Assembly: GCA_026706985.1 (NCBI GenBank)
Contig: JAPOXR010000032.1
Location: forward strand, 62,001 to 126,000
DNA: 64,000 nucleotides
From: Paracoccaceae bacterium
GTDB taxonomy: Bacteria; Pseudomonadota; Alphaproteobacteria; Rhodobacterales; Rhodobacteraceae
Reading direction: 5' to 3'
Shown: piece after piece, positions 63,095-64,000 of the stretch
How positions within the stretch are numbered: position 1 is the stretch's first letter
Layout: each line of letters begins with the position of its first letter
Translations under genes and position numbers: made by a program
Notes under the pieces: model-generated
Seen by the model: the letters and a program-made list of their open reading frames with translations, nothing else
Told to the model about the DNA's origin: nothing
Database searches by the model: none

Positions 63095-64000
63095 ATGCGC
63101 CATTATCTGGAATTTGAAAAACCGCTGGCGGAGATCGAGGCCGATATCGACCGGTTGAAGGCACGTGGTGACCTTCCGACAAAGCCCGATGCTCAGCAGA
63201 TCAAAAAGCTCGAACGGGACGCACGGAAAAAGCTCAAGGAGCTGTATTCGGGCCTTTCGCCGTGGGAGAAATGCCAGATTGCAAGGCATCCGAGCAGGCC
63301 GCATTGCAGCGACTATCTGAAGTTTCTATTCACCGACCGAACCCGACTTGCCGGTGATCGCGGATTTTCCGAAGACAGTGCCGTCATCGGTACTCTCGCG
63401 CGATTCGATGGCCGTCCGGTGATCGTCATCGGCCAGGAGAAAGGCCATGATACCAAGACCCGGCTTGCGCATAATTTCGGCATGGCCCGGCCCGAAGGAT
63501 ACCGCAAGGCCATACGGCTGATGGACCTCGCCGACCGTTTCCGCCTGCCGGTCATCACACTGGTGGACACGCCAGGCGCCTATCCGGGCAAAGGCGCCGA
63601 AGAGCGCGGTCAGTCGGAAGCGATCGCCCGGAGCACGGAAAAATGTCTTCTCCTCCGGGTGCCGCTGCTCTCTGTCATCATCGGCGAAGGCGGCTCCGGC
63701 GGGGCCATCGCTCTGGCAACCGCCGACAGAACCGCGATGCTGGAGCATTCCATCTATTCGGTCATCAGCCCTGAGGGCTGTGCCTCCATCCTGTGGCAGG
63801 ATGCGCAGAAAATCCGTGAAGCCGCCGAGGCGCTGCGCCTGACAGCGGAAGATCTGCAGAGGATTGGAGTTGTCGACGAGGTCATCAGCGAACCGCTCGG
63901 CGGGGCGCAGCGGAACCCGCGCGATGCCATCGACGCGGTCGGCAAAACACTGGCAAAGATGTTGGCGGAGGTCAGCCCGCTGGGGCCGGACGAGTTACTG
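63095..64000 (+). CDS. accA: Acetyl-CoA carboxylase carboxyltransferase subunit alpha (3' end beyond window)
   Basis: Carboxyltransferase alpha subunit, transferring carboxyl from biotin to acetyl-CoA with AccD. The frame starts [20 protein letters not shown] and includes [20 protein letters not shown]. The core reads [52 protein letters not shown] and [16 protein letters not shown]. 302 codons are present to the window edge, and roughly 15 are missing. The upstream spacing suggests independent transcription from the aminotransferase. Confidence 0.95.
   Translation, partial: MRHYLEFEKPLAEIEADIDRLKARGDLPTKPDAQQIKKLERDARKKLKELYSGLSPWEKCQIARHPSRPHCSDYLKFLFTDRTRLAGDRGFSEDSAVIGTLARFDGRPVIVIGQEKGHDTKTRLAHNFGMARPEGYRKAIRLMDLADRFRLPVITLVDTPGAYPGKGAEERGQSEAIARSTEKCLLLRVPLLSVIIGEGGSGGAIALATADRTAMLEHSIYSVISPEGCASILWQDAQKIREAAEALRLTAEDLQRIGVVDEVISEPLGGAQRNPRDAIDAVGKTLAKMLAEVSPLGPDELL

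Noticed and set aside
1-64000. CRISPR array, rRNA, tRNA, prophage or replication origin
   Set aside because: No regularly spaced repeats, conserved RNA gene sequence, phage structural genes or DnaA-box cluster were seen.

Overview
The window looks like a chromosomal segment of a moderately GC-rich alphaproteobacterium. The order rpoZ, Rsh (RelA/SpoT-type), DUF2062, pdxJ, acpS, lepB, rnc, era, DUF1491, recO, mostly with overlapping ends, is typical of that class. The serB / serC-serA layout, the ThiPQ tail, Atm1-type ABC exporter and PaaZ/PaaK/PaaI genes fit too. No rRNA, tRNA or CRISPR array was seen.

Layout. 1-4.3 kb: tail of a thiamine ABC transporter (thiP end, thiQ), a family III CoA-transferase coupled to an HMG-CoA-lyase-type enzyme, and glutathione-dependent formaldehyde dehydrogenase. 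4.6-6.3 kb: a hipBA toxin-antitoxin pair with a clear operator. 6.8-9.9 kb: glpK overlapping a thiamine-diphosphate enzyme. 10.4-12.3 kb: an accessory operon with a promoter, a hairpin-rich leader, a 64-aa protein, a MazF/PemK-like protein and an NYN nuclease fused to a cold-shock domain. An IS630 remnant follows. 12.8-21.9 kb: housekeeping genes (lytic transglycosylase, SMC, 5'-nucleotidase family) and a rhodanese-YeeE thiosulfate/sulfur unit. 21.9-23.8 kb: an A+T-richer DarTG-like ADP-ribosylation module.

24.3-29.3 kb is a scrapyard. A LacI-controlled ABC-transport locus has lost its permeases. Its solute-binding protein is fused in frame to the first ~30 codons of an IS21 istA gene, its ATPase is cut at ~60 residues, and an intact IS4-type element with a perfect 10-bp target duplication sits in the debris. 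Two LacI-type operators survive.

29.3-40.6 kb: metabolic genes (MFS transporter, ornithine-cyclodeaminase family, argE, ABC exporter, aldo/keto reductase, SDR) and the serine pathway serA-serC divergent from serB. 40.8-41.7 kb: a DUF4258 / MqsA-HigA-type toxin-antitoxin pair. 41.9-48.3 kb: phenylacetate genes paaK, paaI and paaZ with a large AAA+ ATPase gene inserted between them. 48.4-57.2 kb: the deaminase-like gene and the housekeeping operon. 57.7-59.1 kb: a second AAA+ ATPase. 59.5-64 kb: rnhA, fmt, def, a MalY/PatB aminotransferase and the near-complete accA.

The best leads for something undescribed are the 64-aa/MazF/NYN-CSD operon with its structured leader, and the two otherwise different AAA+ ATPases that end in the same acidic, PSPG-F tail. 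Others worth checking are the IS21-solute-binding-protein fusion, an Rsh enzyme with a disturbed synthetase domain, and an SDR whose catalytic lysine is asparagine.
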